A stretch of 64,000 nucleotides of DNA from Bacillus massilinigeriensis (GTDB lineage Bacteria > Bacillota > Bacilli > Bacillales > Cytobacillaceae), in NCBI RefSeq assembly GCF_900111815.1, contig NZ_LT630004.1:1571117-1635116 (forward strand), read 5' to 3'. The translations under genes were made by a program, and so were the position numbers. Shown piece by piece: positions 1 to 8,928 of the stretch; the first letter of the stretch is position 1; every line of letters begins with the position of its first letter. Under the pieces are notes generated by a model. The model was given only the letters and a program-made list of their open reading frames with translations, was not told where the DNA came from and did no database searches.

Positions 1-1377
1 GCTACTGCTGGGAAATCGATCATTTTCTCTGCATTATGTGTATTTATTGGCCTATTTGCACTAATGTTCATTGAAATTGATATATTCCGGAATGTTGCTC
101 TTGGTGGAGTCACCGTTGTCCTTATCTCTGCTTTTTCTGCACTTACCCTACTACCTGCCCTACTAGCAACTATTGGTGGACGAATTCATACCTTTACTTT
201 GTTGAAGGTAAACAGTGAGAAACCTGGTATATGGAGTCATTTTGCTAATTTTGTTATGAGAAGACCCGGAACTATGTCAATTATTGCACTAGCCTTTTTG
301 TTTATTGCGCTAGTACCTTTAAAGAACATGATTTTAACTGTTCCTGGAATTGATGCCTTGCCATCTCAATATGAATCGCGCAATGCTTATGATAAATACG
401 AAAGGACCTTTATCGATAAAGACCAAAGGGTCGAGAATAAGGTAATTGCTGTCATTGAGTCTGATGGACCAGCTTTGGAAGTGAGTAATTTGCAGAACTC
501 TCTAGAAATGATTCATAATATTAACCGCGATGAAAAAGTCGCTTCCGTCGAATCATTGTTCAGCGTTACAGGTATCCATAACGCAAAAAAGCTGGTTGGC
601 GTCCTGCAATCCCCTGGAAACCCTTTAGGAGCAGCTTCGAAGCAATTCGCGGCCGATGATAGACTGCTAGTCAATATATATTTGAATCATGATCTTTCAT
701 CAAGCGAAAAACAAAAATGGGTTAGAAAAATGGCTGAAAAAGAGCATAGTGCAACGATCTACTTTGGGGGAGCACCAAAATTCGAGCAAGAGATTTTTGA
801 CGAGATATGGAATAAGGCACCTAAGGGCCTTTTTCTCATCATTATTTCCACTTTCTTCATTTTGATGCTGGCATTTCGATCCATTCTTATCCCACTAAAA
901 GCAATACTAATGAATGTGCTGAGCTTAGGAGCAACCTTTGGCATTGTTGTATGGATATTCCAAGAGGGCCACTTATTTCAGGAACCTACAACCATCGCTC
1001 TCATCCTTCCAGTATTTGTTTTTAGTCTAGTATTTGGACTGTCAATGGATTATGAAGTATTCCTAATATCAAGAATCCATGAGCTATATATCAAGACCGG
1101 AAACAATAATAAAGCAACTTTAGCAGGGCTTATTTCAACAAGTAAAATTATTACTTCAGCTGCAGCCATTATGATAGTAATTACAGGTGCTTTTGCTTTT
1201 ACTGGAGTAATGCCCGTTAAACAGATGGGAATCGGAATTGCACTCGCTATCCTGCTCGATGCAACCATAATCCGAATGGTTCTTGTCCCTTCTCTGATGA
1301 AACTCCTAGGGGACTGGAATTGGTGGTTTTTTGGAAGATCTCATAGAGTAAAACGAAAAGATAAAGGAAATTGCTAG
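1..1377 (+). CDS. MMPL/RND-family membrane transporter, C-terminal part (5' end outside window)
   Basis: The reading frame is open from base 1, so the gene starts upstream and only its last 458 codons are seen. The protein belongs to the MMPL branch of the RND superfamily (YdfJ-like), proton-driven exporters of lipids or hydrophobic drugs in the cytoplasmic membrane. Visible parts: the end of one transmembrane bundle (residues about 1-60, ending LPALLATIGG), a hydrophilic extracytoplasmic loop of about 150 residues, then a second bundle carrying the typical FGLSMDYEVFLISR segment with its membrane-embedded Asp. A basic tail ends the protein. The gene converges on the YihY gene and shares a terminator with it. 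The substrate cannot be told. Confidence 0.9.
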   Translation, partial: ATAGKSIIFSALCVFIGLFALMFIEIDIFRNVALGGVTVVLISAFSALTLLPALLATIGGRIHTFTLLKVNSEKPGIWSHFANFVMRRPGTMSIIALAFLFIALVPLKNMILTVPGIDALPSQYESRNAYDKYERTFIDKDQRVENKVIAVIESDGPALEVSNLQNSLEMIHNINRDEKVASVESLFSVTGIHNAKKLVGVLQSPGNPLGAASKQFAADDRLLVNIYLNHDLSSSEKQKWVRKMAEKEHSATIYFGGAPKFEQEIFDEIWNKAPKGLFLIIISTFFILMLAFRSILIPLKAILMNVLSLGATFGIVVWIFQEGHLFQEPTTIALILPVFVFSLVFGLSMDYEVFLISRIHELYIKTGNNNKATLAGLISTSKIITSAAAIMIVITGAFAFTGVMPVKQMGIGIALAILLDATIIRMVLVPSLMKLLGDWNWWFFGRSHRVKRKDKGNC

Positions 1378-1434
1378 AAGTATATTCATATAAATGGTTT
1401 AATAGTATACGGTCCGTATGCAGTTAAATGTCAG

Positions 1435-1469
1435 AAAACCCCCTATTTCAATTTAAAATAGGGGGTTTT
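1435..1469. terminator. Bidirectional terminator between convergent genes
   Basis: Perfect stem AAAACCCCCTATTT / AAATAGGGGGTTTT with a short loop, A-rich on one side and T-rich on the other. It lies between the ends of the MMPL and YihY genes, so it can serve both. Confidence 0.9.
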
Positions 1470-1497
1470 CTCCAATAAAATGTCTATCTTATATTTC

Positions 1498-2358
1498 CTA
1501 GGAAGACAGAAGCCTTTTGCGTTCGTACCTTTGTTCTCCGCCCAATTTTTCCGAATGATATATTGCGTTGATTTCTCCGCCAAGCAATAGCGCTAACCCT
1601 GTTAAGAAAAGCCAAAGCATTAGAACAATAACTGCACCAAGGCTTCCATAAGTAGCTGAGTAATTGGAAAAGTTGCTGACATAAAATGAAAATCCTAAAG
1701 AAGTTAACTGCCAAGCAATCGTTGCAAAAATCGCACCAGGAATCGCATGCATGAGAGAATACTTTTTATTTGGCGCAAAGTAGTATAAAACAGTTAACAC
1801 TGCAGTAATGACAACTAATGCGACAATCCAGCGAAGAACCTTTATGAGTATTGCAGTTTCATCCGGCATTGGAATAATTTGCTGTACGAGGTTTAACAAT
1901 ACATTCCCGAAAACAGGTAATACAAGCGCTATGATAAACGCAAGAATCATACCTAATGTTAAACCAATGGAAAGAATTCTCGTTTTGATAAATGACCGTG
2001 TTTCTTCTACATCATAAGCTGTGTTCATTGCTTTGATAAAAGCATTCATCCCATTTGATGCCGACCATAGCGTGCCGATTACACCAAAAGTAACAAGTCC
2101 CCCATTTCGTTCACTGATAATCTTAATGATGTTCTTTTTCAGGAAACCTGCTGTTTCAGGAGGCAGCACATTATTAACAAACCGGATTGCTTTAGTAGGC
2201 TCGATATTCAAATACGGAACGATTGATACTAGAAGAATTAACATCGGAAAGAGTGCCAGCATATAGTAGTATGCTTGTTGTGCGGCCAACCCTGTTGCCC
2301 TGTCATTCTTTAGTTCGGTCACAATAGATTTTCCATAAAGGATCCACCTTTTCTTCAT
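1498..2358 (-). CDS. YihY/BrkB-family integral membrane protein
   Basis: A 286-residue protein with about six hydrophobic segments, matching the YihY (UPF0761, formerly 'BrkB') family; B. subtilis YfkH is a comparable protein. Family hallmarks are the N-terminal AAQQAYYYMLALFPMLI segment and the C-terminal TYGSLGAVIVLMLWLFLTG segment. The molecular function of the family is not settled; the old 'ribonuclease BN' name is a misassignment. The ATG start follows AGGTGTAAGG. It lies about 100 bases downstream of yteA on the same strand. Confidence 0.88.
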   Translation of the reverse strand: MKKRWILYGKSIVTELKNDRATGLAAQQAYYYMLALFPMLILLVSIVPYLNIEPTKAIRFVNNVLPPETAGFLKKNIIKIISERNGGLVTFGVIGTLWSASNGMNAFIKAMNTAYDVEETRSFIKTRILSIGLTLGMILAFIIALVLPVFGNVLLNLVQQIIPMPDETAILIKVLRWIVALVVITAVLTVLYYFAPNKKYSLMHAIPGAIFATIAWQLTSLGFSFYVSNFSNYSATYGSLGAVIVLMLWLFLTGLALLLGGEINAIYHSEKLGGEQRYERKRLLSS

Positions 2359-2459
2359 CCTTACACCTGCTTTCTGCCATGCTGCTTGCTATCCTTTTCC
2401 CTGCTAGGCAGAACGATAATCCTATCGGTAAGAATTTTTACGGCAGAACCGACTTTTCA

Positions 2460-3218
2460 TCATTCCTTTTCCTTCTCCGAATATGGGTCATGCTCATATG
2501 CAGGAAGATCACCAAATGGGCTCATTAACCCTTCTTCATCAAGCTCTTCTTCATATCGTTCATGCTGTTTACTTGGATAGATGGAAACAGGATTGCCATG
2601 GATATCTGTAGCGGCAAAATTCTCATATTCCTCCACATATCCGGTATACTCCTCGCTTTCCAAATACATGTCATTGTAGTGGTCAACAGGCAACGCCAAA
2701 TCTGAAGGCGTTTCCGACGTCCCCCAACTCGCTACTTCTTGCCATGAATCCTCGGCATCATATACAACACTTTCGTTCTTCTCATCCTTATCAAACTTGC
2801 CAAAGGGCGGCATTAATACACCTTCTTCAATCGGCCTATTCGTGGAAATAGTCCTATCAGGAGAGTGATCAATACAATAGGAAGTATAAGGAAGAGCCTC
2901 TAGTCTTTCATATGCTATTTCCTTTCCGCATGTAACGCACTTGCCATATACGCCGTTCTCCATTCTCGTAAGAGCATTCACCACTTCTTTTAACAAGTAC
3001 TCTCCATGATCATTTAAAGCAATGTCCTTCTCGCGTTCATACAAATCCGTCCCTTCATCACCAGGATGGTTATCGTAGCTAGAAAGCTCCCCCATTGATT
3101 CATGATAATGTCCTCGCTCTAGGCCAAAATGATCGTTCATGCTCATATGTTCTTCCAATTGCTCTTTGGATTTTTGTAGCCTTTGCTTTATCTTTTGCAT
3201 TTGACTGTTTGTCAGCAT
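2460..3218 (-). CDS. yteA: YteA-family DksA/TraR-type zinc-finger protein
   Basis: A 252-residue protein. The N-terminal half is a charged coiled coil (KIKQRLQKSKEQLEEHM) followed by a DksA/TraR-like zinc finger at about residues 100-125 (CVTCGKEI, later YCIDHS, so the fourth ligand would be His rather than Cys). The long acidic C-terminal half is typical of the YteA sporulation-related family. The ATG at 3218 was chosen over an upstream ATG because AAAGGAG sits 7 bases before it; the 38 extra upstream codons look non-coding. DksA-type proteins act at the RNA polymerase secondary channel, but whether YteA does so is not established. Confidence 0.85.
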   Translation of the reverse strand: MLTNSQMQKIKQRLQKSKEQLEEHMSMNDHFGLERGHYHESMGELSSYDNHPGDEGTDLYEREKDIALNDHGEYLLKEVVNALTRMENGVYGKCVTCGKEIAYERLEALPYTSYCIDHSPDRTISTNRPIEEGVLMPPFGKFDKDEKNESVVYDAEDSWQEVASWGTSETPSDLALPVDHYNDMYLESEEYTGYVEEYENFAATDIHGNPVSIYPSKQHERYEEELDEEGLMSPFGDLPAYEHDPYSEKEKE

Positions 3219-3312
3219 TAGGATGCTCCTTTCAGAAAAACCGTTTCTTTTAGTATGAAACAAACTAACCGCTTTCATGAATATCTTGCATGGAATAAAA
3301 TTCTTTGTTACG

Positions 3313-3349
3313 GAAAAAATAAAAACCGCCATCCAAAAAAGGATAGCGG
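3313..3349 (-). terminator. Terminator of yocH
   Basis: Stem CCGCCATCC / GGATAGCGG around an A6 loop, flanked on the left by an A-rich run that becomes the U tract of the minus-strand transcript. It lies just past the yocH stop codon. Confidence 0.85.
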
Positions 3350-3359
3350 AAGAAGGTTC

Positions 3360-4205
3360 TTATTGGACAATGGTTACTTTGACTTGTTTCCTTCCCCATG
3401 CCAACGCATCTGACTGGTTCGGGATAAATACATCTATTTTATTACCCTTGATTGCACCGCCAGTGTCAGCAGCAGTAGCATATCCATAACCCTCGACATA
3501 TACTTTTGATCCAAGCGGAATAACGGATGGATCTACTGCAATAACCTTTGCCCCTGGGTTAGCTTTTAAATTAACGCCAGTGGCAGTTGTTCCAGAACAT
3601 CCCTTGCAATTTGCTGTGTAAGCTGTAGCAGACACTGTAAACGAAGTTGCATTAGCAGCTTTAACATTTTCTTCAGCTTGCTGATTTGCCGGCTCTGCTG
3701 GTGCAGATGCCGTTGCTTGCTCTGGTGCCCCCTGTACAGGTGCTGTTTGCTGCTCTGCCTTAGCTGGTTGTTGCTTACCTTGAGCTGGTTGCTGCTGCGG
3801 GGCTTCCTGTGTATTGTTTTCAACTACCGGAGCATCGTCTGCTGTCGGTGTATCTGTGTATATAACTAGTTTTAATCCCGGATGAATCAAATCGGATGAA
3901 AGTTTGTTCCACCTCATAACATCCCCAATTTGGACATCATAGACTTTTGCAATATTCCAGAGAGTGTCACCTTGTCTTACAGTGACGGTTTTTACTGGTG
4001 ATACTTCCAATCGGTCATTTGGATGAATCACATCACTTGATAATTTGTTCCATTTCTTAAGAGAGTTAACCTCTACGCCATACTTTTTAGAAATTCCCCA
4101 TAAAGTATCTCCCTTTTGTACGACGATTTCTTCTGCCTGCGCATTGGCACCAGCAGCTCCGGAAATTGCCGCTGCAGCAACCAATGATAATACTGTCTTT
4201 TTCAT
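3360..4205 (-). CDS. yocH: YocH-like cell-wall protein: signal peptide, two LysM, 3D domain
   Basis: A 281-residue secreted wall protein. A signal peptide (MKKTVLSLVAAAAISGAAG, cleavage likely near ANAQA-E) is followed by two LysM repeats (about residues 25-68 and 73-116, both with QKGDTLW/RQGDTLW-type starts and IHP..L ends), a Gln/Pro/Ala-rich linker, and a C-terminal 3D domain (about 190-281) containing the conserved Asp residues in AVDPS, AADTGG and IDVFIP. LysM binds peptidoglycan; the 3D fold is shared with lytic transglycosylases such as MltA. The start at 4205 is set by GGGAGG seven bases upstream. In B. subtilis yocH belongs to the WalRK regulon; I could not find a convincing WalR box here. 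Confidence 0.92.
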   Translation of the reverse strand: MKKTVLSLVAAAAISGAAGANAQAEEIVVQKGDTLWGISKKYGVEVNSLKKWNKLSSDVIHPNDRLEVSPVKTVTVRQGDTLWNIAKVYDVQIGDVMRWNKLSSDLIHPGLKLVIYTDTPTADDAPVVENNTQEAPQQQPAQGKQQPAKAEQQTAPVQGAPEQATASAPAEPANQQAEENVKAANATSFTVSATAYTANCKGCSGTTATGVNLKANPGAKVIAVDPSVIPLGSKVYVEGYGYATAADTGGAIKGNKIDVFIPNQSDALAWGRKQVKVTIVQ

Positions 4206-4361
4206 TTGTTTGCCTCCCATCGGCTCTTTTTCTCACGTGAACAATCGTATCACAGATTTCTCGGAAAAAAAGAACAAAGGGTTAACGTTTAGATTACGAG
4301 AATAACAGATTTATATCAGTGACATTTCAAATTATCTGATAATTAAACAGTTTTCTAGAAT

Positions 4362-4396
4362 AAAAAAAACGGTCAACCTTTTAGGGAGACCGGTTT
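4362..4396 (-). terminator. Terminator of the histidine-kinase gene
   Basis: A8 run, then ACGGTC / GACCGGT arms (one bulged G) and a T5 run on the other side. It follows the kinase stop codon and separates the kinase from yocH. Confidence 0.75.
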
Positions 4397-4491
4397 TTCG
4401 AATTTCAAACCAGGGTGGTTTGTCTGAAATGAAAATGACACAATTGAACCAAGAAATCCATGAATATGGGAAATAATAATGGAAATGGAAA

Positions 4492-6639
4492 TTAAGCAGA
4501 CTTGGTAGGCAAAAGAATTTTGAAGGTAGTCCCTTTATTCATTTCACTTTCAATATAGACTTTGCCATTATGGCTTTCAATAATCTTAAAGCTAACCATC
4601 AGCCCAAGACCATTTCCATTTTTCTTCGTGGTATAAAAAGGTTCACCAATTTTCCTTAACGTTTCAGGAGGAATTCCGACGCCTGTATCCTGGATGGAGA
4701 TTTCAATATTTTCACCAGACTTTTCGGCATGAACATCAAGCTCCCCCCCATTCGGCATCGCCTCAATCCCATTCTTGATAAAGTTTAAGAACACCTGTTT
4801 TAGACGATTTTCATCGCAATCAATTTGAACAATCTCTTGATTCGTATCAATCCGAAGTTTAACATTCCTTTTTCTCGCTTCAAACTCAAGAAGAGACACA
4901 ACATTACGAATGATTGGAATGATGTTCTTTTCTTCTAATTCCACTGCTTTTGGTTTGGCAAGGAGCATGAATTCCTCGACAATATTATTAACCCTGTCAA
5001 TTTCATCAAGGATAATGTCGATGAATTCCCGTCTTTCTGGGTTCTCTTCATCAAGCTGCAGAAATTCCGCATACCCTTTCATAGATGTTAGCGGATTACG
5101 AATTTCATGAGCGACACCAGCAGCTAACTGGCCTACAGCAGCCAACTTATCTTGCCTATGCAAAATTTCCTCCGTCTTTTTCTTTTCCGTAATATCATTT
5201 CGGATAGCAAGATACTGATACGGCTTTCCATTCTCGTCAAGAAATGGAACGATCGTTGTACTGACCCAATAATATGAGCCGTCTTTTGCTTTATTCCGTA
5301 TATCGCCTTTCCAGACTTGCCCTGCAGTAATGGTTTTCCAAAAATCCTTAAAAAAACCTGGCGAATGATAACCGGAATTTAAAAGACCATGCGTTTGTCC
5401 AATAAGTTCTTCCCTCGCATACTTCGATATTTCACAAAATTTATCATTTACACTTTTAATGATTCCTTTTTCATCGGTTATCGCCACTATAGAGGACTCA
5501 TCAAGAGCAAACTTATAGTCTGATACTTCTTTTAAGGAGTCTTTCAGGCTGGCTTCTGCCATTTTACGATTCGTAATGTCTGTCCTAATCGACACATATT
5601 GGTATGGTTTACCTTTGCTATTAAGAAAAGGCACAATGGTTGTATCCACCCAGTAAAGACTGCCGTCTTTCGCTTTGTTCTGAATCTCTCCTTTCCATAC
5701 CTTTCCTGTTCCTATTGTCGCCCACATGTCATGGAAAAAGGATTTTGGGTGGTGACCGGAATTGAGAACAGAATGATTCAGTCCTATCAATTCATTTTCA
5801 CTATATTTAGAGATAGCCGTAAACTTATCATTCACATAAGTAATTATTCCTTTTGGATCAGTTATAGCGACGATGGATGAAACATTTAGTGCATCTGTAA
5901 TGTCCTTTAAATTTGAATCACTTACCGCAAGACGTTTGCTGATGAGTGCGCTAGTTCCAATAAGACCTGCAAGAGTGATAATAGAAACAATAAGAATGGA
6001 ATATATCACAAAAGTTTCTGGAAACCTGTTTGAATCCGCTTTAAGACTTTCTGAACCGAAAAAAACAGCAGCCCTAGTTAACAGAATATGTCCTTGTACT
6101 ATTGCTCCTGTTACTGTTACAGCACTAAGCGGCTTTAGCCAGGCGTGTTTCTCTCTCGTGTAAAGCTTAGAAAAATACAGAAGCCAAAAAGCGAAAAAAA
6201 AGGATATAAATACTAGTAAAAGAGCAGCTATCATTGTGAAAGCTTTATAATGAAATGAAAGTCCCATAGAAAACAGTCCGAAGATATGGACGGAAAGAAC
6301 CCCTAATGTCATGAAAAGACTGCCAAAAAACAGGTTTGCTGGCCCAAGTTTTTGACTGGCCAGTGTAAAGAAAGACATCCCGGAAAAGGTAATACCAAGT
6401 ACGATGGAAAGCAAGGCTACAGGAATCTGAACGGAGAAGTTCCCACTGGTATTTGTTGCTAGCATTCCAAAAAAGTTCATTACCCAAATACCAATTCCAA
6501 AAGAAAACGATCCAGCCAAAAACAAAAACCGTTGATTCCGGCTCGCTGATTTGATTAATGAAAACAAATCAAGGGCAGTGTAGGATGACATTAAGGTCAA
6601 TAAAATAGCAACAAGAAGCAAAACAGGGTTAAAAGACAT
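4492..6639 (-). CDS. MHYT-like/PAS/PAS sensor histidine kinase (orphan)
   Basis: A 715-residue kinase. About 230 N-terminal residues form seven hydrophobic helices related to the MHYT sensor domain. Two very similar PAS domains follow (each starting SSIVAITD.KGII and ending TDIT/NDIT), showing a recent internal duplication. The HisKA domain has the phospho-acceptor motif AAGVAHEIRNPLTS near residue 500, and the HATPase domain has N (NFIKNGIEAMP), G1 (DTGVGIPP) and G2 (NGNGLGL) boxes. There is no response regulator next to it. The class resembles sporulation kinases of the KinC/KinE type that feed the Spo0 phosphorelay; that role is inferred. The MHYT metal-ligand motifs are degenerate. Confidence 0.88.
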   Translation of the reverse strand: MSFNPVLLLVAILLTLMSSYTALDLFSLIKSASRNQRFLFLAGSFSFGIGIWVMNFFGMLATNTSGNFSVQIPVALLSIVLGITFSGMSFFTLASQKLGPANLFFGSLFMTLGVLSVHIFGLFSMGLSFHYKAFTMIAALLLVFISFFFAFWLLYFSKLYTREKHAWLKPLSAVTVTGAIVQGHILLTRAAVFFGSESLKADSNRFPETFVIYSILIVSIITLAGLIGTSALISKRLAVSDSNLKDITDALNVSSIVAITDPKGIITYVNDKFTAISKYSENELIGLNHSVLNSGHHPKSFFHDMWATIGTGKVWKGEIQNKAKDGSLYWVDTTIVPFLNSKGKPYQYVSIRTDITNRKMAEASLKDSLKEVSDYKFALDESSIVAITDEKGIIKSVNDKFCEISKYAREELIGQTHGLLNSGYHSPGFFKDFWKTITAGQVWKGDIRNKAKDGSYYWVSTTIVPFLDENGKPYQYLAIRNDITEKKKTEEILHRQDKLAAVGQLAAGVAHEIRNPLTSMKGYAEFLQLDEENPERREFIDIILDEIDRVNNIVEEFMLLAKPKAVELEEKNIIPIIRNVVSLLEFEARKRNVKLRIDTNQEIVQIDCDENRLKQVFLNFIKNGIEAMPNGGELDVHAEKSGENIEISIQDTGVGIPPETLRKIGEPFYTTKKNGNGLGLMVSFKIIESHNGKVYIESEMNKGTTFKILLPTKSA

Positions 6640-6821
6640 TTATTTTATTTCATCTCCCATCCTTAGTCCCCTAAATTCATTGTCATAATGATTGTAATGT
6701 AAGAAAAGAGAGAATGAAAGGAAAAAATTAATTTTTTTGTAATATTTACAAACCCTTTAGCCCTTGACTTAGTAAATGAGATATGGTTTTCTGAATATTT
6801 CCTTTCAATGATCAACAACAT

Positions 6822-6846
6822 AAAAAAAGCTTCCTCAATCGGAAGC
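6822..6846 (-). terminator. Terminator of the candidate structured RNA
   Basis: In minus-strand sense the sequence is GCTTCC, a six-base loop, GGAAGC, then seven T. It has no protein gene ending nearby and closes the candidate RNA. Confidence 0.75.
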
Positions 6847-7557
6847 CTTTTCCCAACATTTTAGGAGACCCAACCATCCTACCAGCTTTGTACAACTTGC
6901 GCCAAGTAGCCAAGTAGCCTTTTGCGGGCTTTGTTGGCGGATTCAGCCGGTATGCTGTTCCGCATGAGACCTTTTAAAATCTTTATCAGTTTTTAAAAGA
7001 TTCTCTTCAACTCTTCAAATGCGGTCTAATCACCGCGAGACTCATTAACCTTTTTTGCTTTACTGAAACTGGACCACTTCTTTACGAGAGTTTTTGTGTT
7101 AATCCAATTAACCTACTCTAACAAGTTTTATTGGATTGTTATCAGCAGATCCAATATCCGCTAGCCCATAAATCCGCAGACCTAAAAGAGATTCTCATAC
7201 CAAATTACGAGGCTAAATGTAAATCGTTCCCCTAGTATTTAGAAACCCATTTTTCAGAAGAAAAGCTTCTTTCCTGCGTATTTTCCCGAATAGGCAGGAG
7301 ATTCACCTTTTTCCTACTGGCCGACAGATTTGTTGGTAATTAGCAGGTCCATCTTGAGTAAGCAGGTTTGAGAAATGCTTCTTTACAACAAAAGTATATT
7401 TGCTGTAAAGATTCTCAGGATTTTTCACACCTCTCTAAAAACAAGAATGGTGGAAGCTTGTAAAGTAAAGGAATTAACGTTTACTCGTTCAGTTACGGAA
7501 CGAACACGTATGGTTGAGCCTCCTAAAATGTTGGTTTTATTTTTTATTTTCCTTTAC
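6822..7557 (-). ncRNA. Candidate large structured RNA (about 0.73 kb), unknown family
   Basis: No credible protein gene lies between 6640 and 7693. On the minus strand there is an extended -10 promoter just above 7557 and a terminator at 6822-6846. The sequences at 7510-7534 and 6853-6877 are complementary over 25 positions; the two DNA mismatches become G-U pairs in minus-strand RNA. Between these ends are many local hairpins: a 12-bp stem at about 7382-7411, CCTGC/GCAGG with TATT/AATA near 7273-7298, CTAAAT/ATTTAG near 7213-7242, AATCCAAT/ATTGGATT near 7102-7138, GCGGT/ACCGC near 7019-7036, AATCTTT/AAAGATT at 6978-7002, and an 8-base tandem GCCAAGTA near 6901-6919. I do not recognise the family; it does not look like RNase P RNA, tmRNA, SRP RNA or 6S RNA. 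Confidence 0.6.
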
Positions 7558-7563
7558 AGCTTC

Positions 7564-7590
7564 ATTATAGCATGTTGTAAGCGATTTCAA
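7564..7590 (-). promoter_or_regulatory. Extended -10 promoter reading into the structured RNA
   Basis: Minus-strand TATAAT at 7564-7569 preceded by TGC (extended -10), with TTGAAA at 7585-7590. The 15-base spacer is short, but an extended -10 tolerates a weak -35. Predicted start is near 7557. Confidence 0.55.
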
Positions 7591-7693
7591 TCTTGACTTT
7601 GTGTCATAATTGTGACATTTAATTCATCAAGGATAAGGATGAATAAATCTGATACTCGAGTCAAAAATAAGAGTTGAAAAGGAGCTGATTTTT

Positions 7694-7879
7694 ATGATGA
7701 AAAAAGACACTAGACTTACTAATGCACCAAGTAACAGTGAAGTGACCATTCAAACTGGCGATGCTCCGCCTAATAAGAAACATACACCCGGAGATTCTGT
7801 GGCAGAACATAAAGACCAAGAAATGGCTAATTTGATGATTGCGGAAAATGAAATTGGACAACAAAACGAAAACCTATAG
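7694..7879 (+). CDS. Small hydrophilic protein, unknown
   Basis: A 61-residue protein with a strong ribosome binding site (AAAAGGAG, 9 bases before the first of two consecutive ATG codons). It is hydrophilic, rich in Asn, Glu, Lys and Gln, with no membrane segment or cysteine, and is probably disordered. Proteins of this sort are often spore-associated in Bacillus, but nothing here proves that. It ends one base before the end of the convergent yqjF gene. No homologue recognised. Confidence 0.6.
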   Translation: MMKKDTRLTNAPSNSEVTIQTGDAPPNKKHTPGDSVAEHKDQEMANLMIAENEIGQQNENL

Positions 7880-7880
7880 T

Positions 7881-8642
7881 TTAAAATATCCCTTCATGTC
7901 CCTTTTCTCTATCAAGACACCAAATGAAAGCTTTTTTTCTCGGGGAAAAGTGAACGACTGGGACTTGCTCCATGTATTTACTTGGAAGAAAAGGAGCCAT
8001 ATTTTGTTGGATGATTGTGCCTTCCGCTTTTACTAGCTTCCACCTTGTATGATGAATGTCTACTCGGTACAATTTCCCTCGGAGTTTCGTCCAAAGGCAA
8101 TATCTCTCTGTAAGCCATCCCTCTAGTTTAATTTTGCTGAAAGTGATTGTTTCTCTACAGGGTGTATACTCAAGACGGCAGTACGCTTCTTGTTTTTTTT
8201 CATTAGGTCGAGATTCAATCATATGAAAAAGATCTCCGTCCCGTCCCTTATAAATGTCGGCTTTTTTATATGGGATAGAAAAGGTTTTTCTAGCAATAAA
8301 TGCTGCAACAGGGCTGGTTGCATCTAGAGAAAAAAAATATGCCCCGGTTCTCGTGCCGCAGCGGACATATGTCCTGACATTAATCTGATTGAATTCTTTG
8401 AGACCCGGAATGGGCGGACAAAATCTCACCCGCATATCAGTTACAGTAAATGCGACAATACCAATCCATGCACTTCCTTCAAATGTATCAATCTCTAAAC
8501 CTGACGGCAAACATTCCTGCAACGTCTCTGGCGGCACAGGAAAGTGAAAGAATACAACATCTTCCCAAGTTTGTTTCATTATCCATGCATTATTTCTTAA
8601 TGGAAATGGTCGATGTTGAACTATTCTTAATTCCCTTTCCAT
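7881..8642 (-). CDS. yqjF: YqjF-family protein (DUF2071)
   Basis: A 253-residue protein of the DUF2071/YqjF family, recognised by the N-terminal TWEDVVFFHFPVPPETLQ, the central PGLKEFNQINVRTYV and later FFSLDATSPVAAFIAR segments. Soluble; an acetoacetate-decarboxylase-like fold has been proposed for the family, with no established reaction. The ATG at 8642 was chosen because AAGGAGG lies nine bases upstream; an ATG nine bases earlier overlaps the ribosome binding site. Confidence 0.85.
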   Translation of the reverse strand: MERELRIVQHRPFPLRNNAWIMKQTWEDVVFFHFPVPPETLQECLPSGLEIDTFEGSAWIGIVAFTVTDMRVRFCPPIPGLKEFNQINVRTYVRCGTRTGAYFFSLDATSPVAAFIARKTFSIPYKKADIYKGRDGDLFHMIESRPNEKKQEAYCRLEYTPCRETITFSKIKLEGWLTERYCLWTKLRGKLYRVDIHHTRWKLVKAEGTIIQQNMAPFLPSKYMEQVPVVHFSPRKKAFIWCLDREKGHEGIF

Positions 8643-8787
8643 GATTACCATCCTCCTTATTCATTGAATGTATTATTCCCCCTTTCATAATCATAAACAC
8701 TTTCTATTTGTTCATTTAACGAGATGTTTCGTAGGCGGAACACCAGGGAAACAGAAACATAGGCTGTAGAATAGGAGGACTGATCAA

Positions 8788-8928
8788 ATGAGAGTATTGA
8801 CAGCTTCTTCACAACACATTTATGGCTTTGGTCTCGAAAGAGGATTCTTGTATGTCAGAAAAGGAATTTTATTTCCCCAAAAAAGCGTAACATCTGGAAG
8901 AGTTACAACAGCAAAGCCATTGCCTTAG
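8788..8928 (+). CDS. Small peptide gene, 46 residues, unknown
   Basis: An ATG preceded by AGGAGG at nine bases opens a 46-codon frame ending TAG. The product is basic, with no cysteine or clear membrane helix (it begins MRVLTASSQH and contains GFGLERGFLYVRKG). It is divergent from yqjF. The good ribosome binding site is the only support; I recognise no family. Confidence 0.45.
   Translation: MRVLTASSQHIYGFGLERGFLYVRKGILFPQKSVTSGRVTTAKPLP

Noticed and set aside
3678-3869. Plus-strand frame of 63 codons rich in Cys and Leu
   Set aside because: It is the antisense shadow of the Gln/Pro/Ala linker of yocH.
4206-4330. WalR box upstream of yocH
   Set aside because: A TGTTAT occurs but the second half-site is not at the required five-base spacing.
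7375-7596. Open frame of 73 codons on the plus strand
   Set aside because: No ribosome binding site, biased toward hydrophobic residues from T-rich DNA, and it runs antisense through the 5' end and promoter of the candidate structured RNA.
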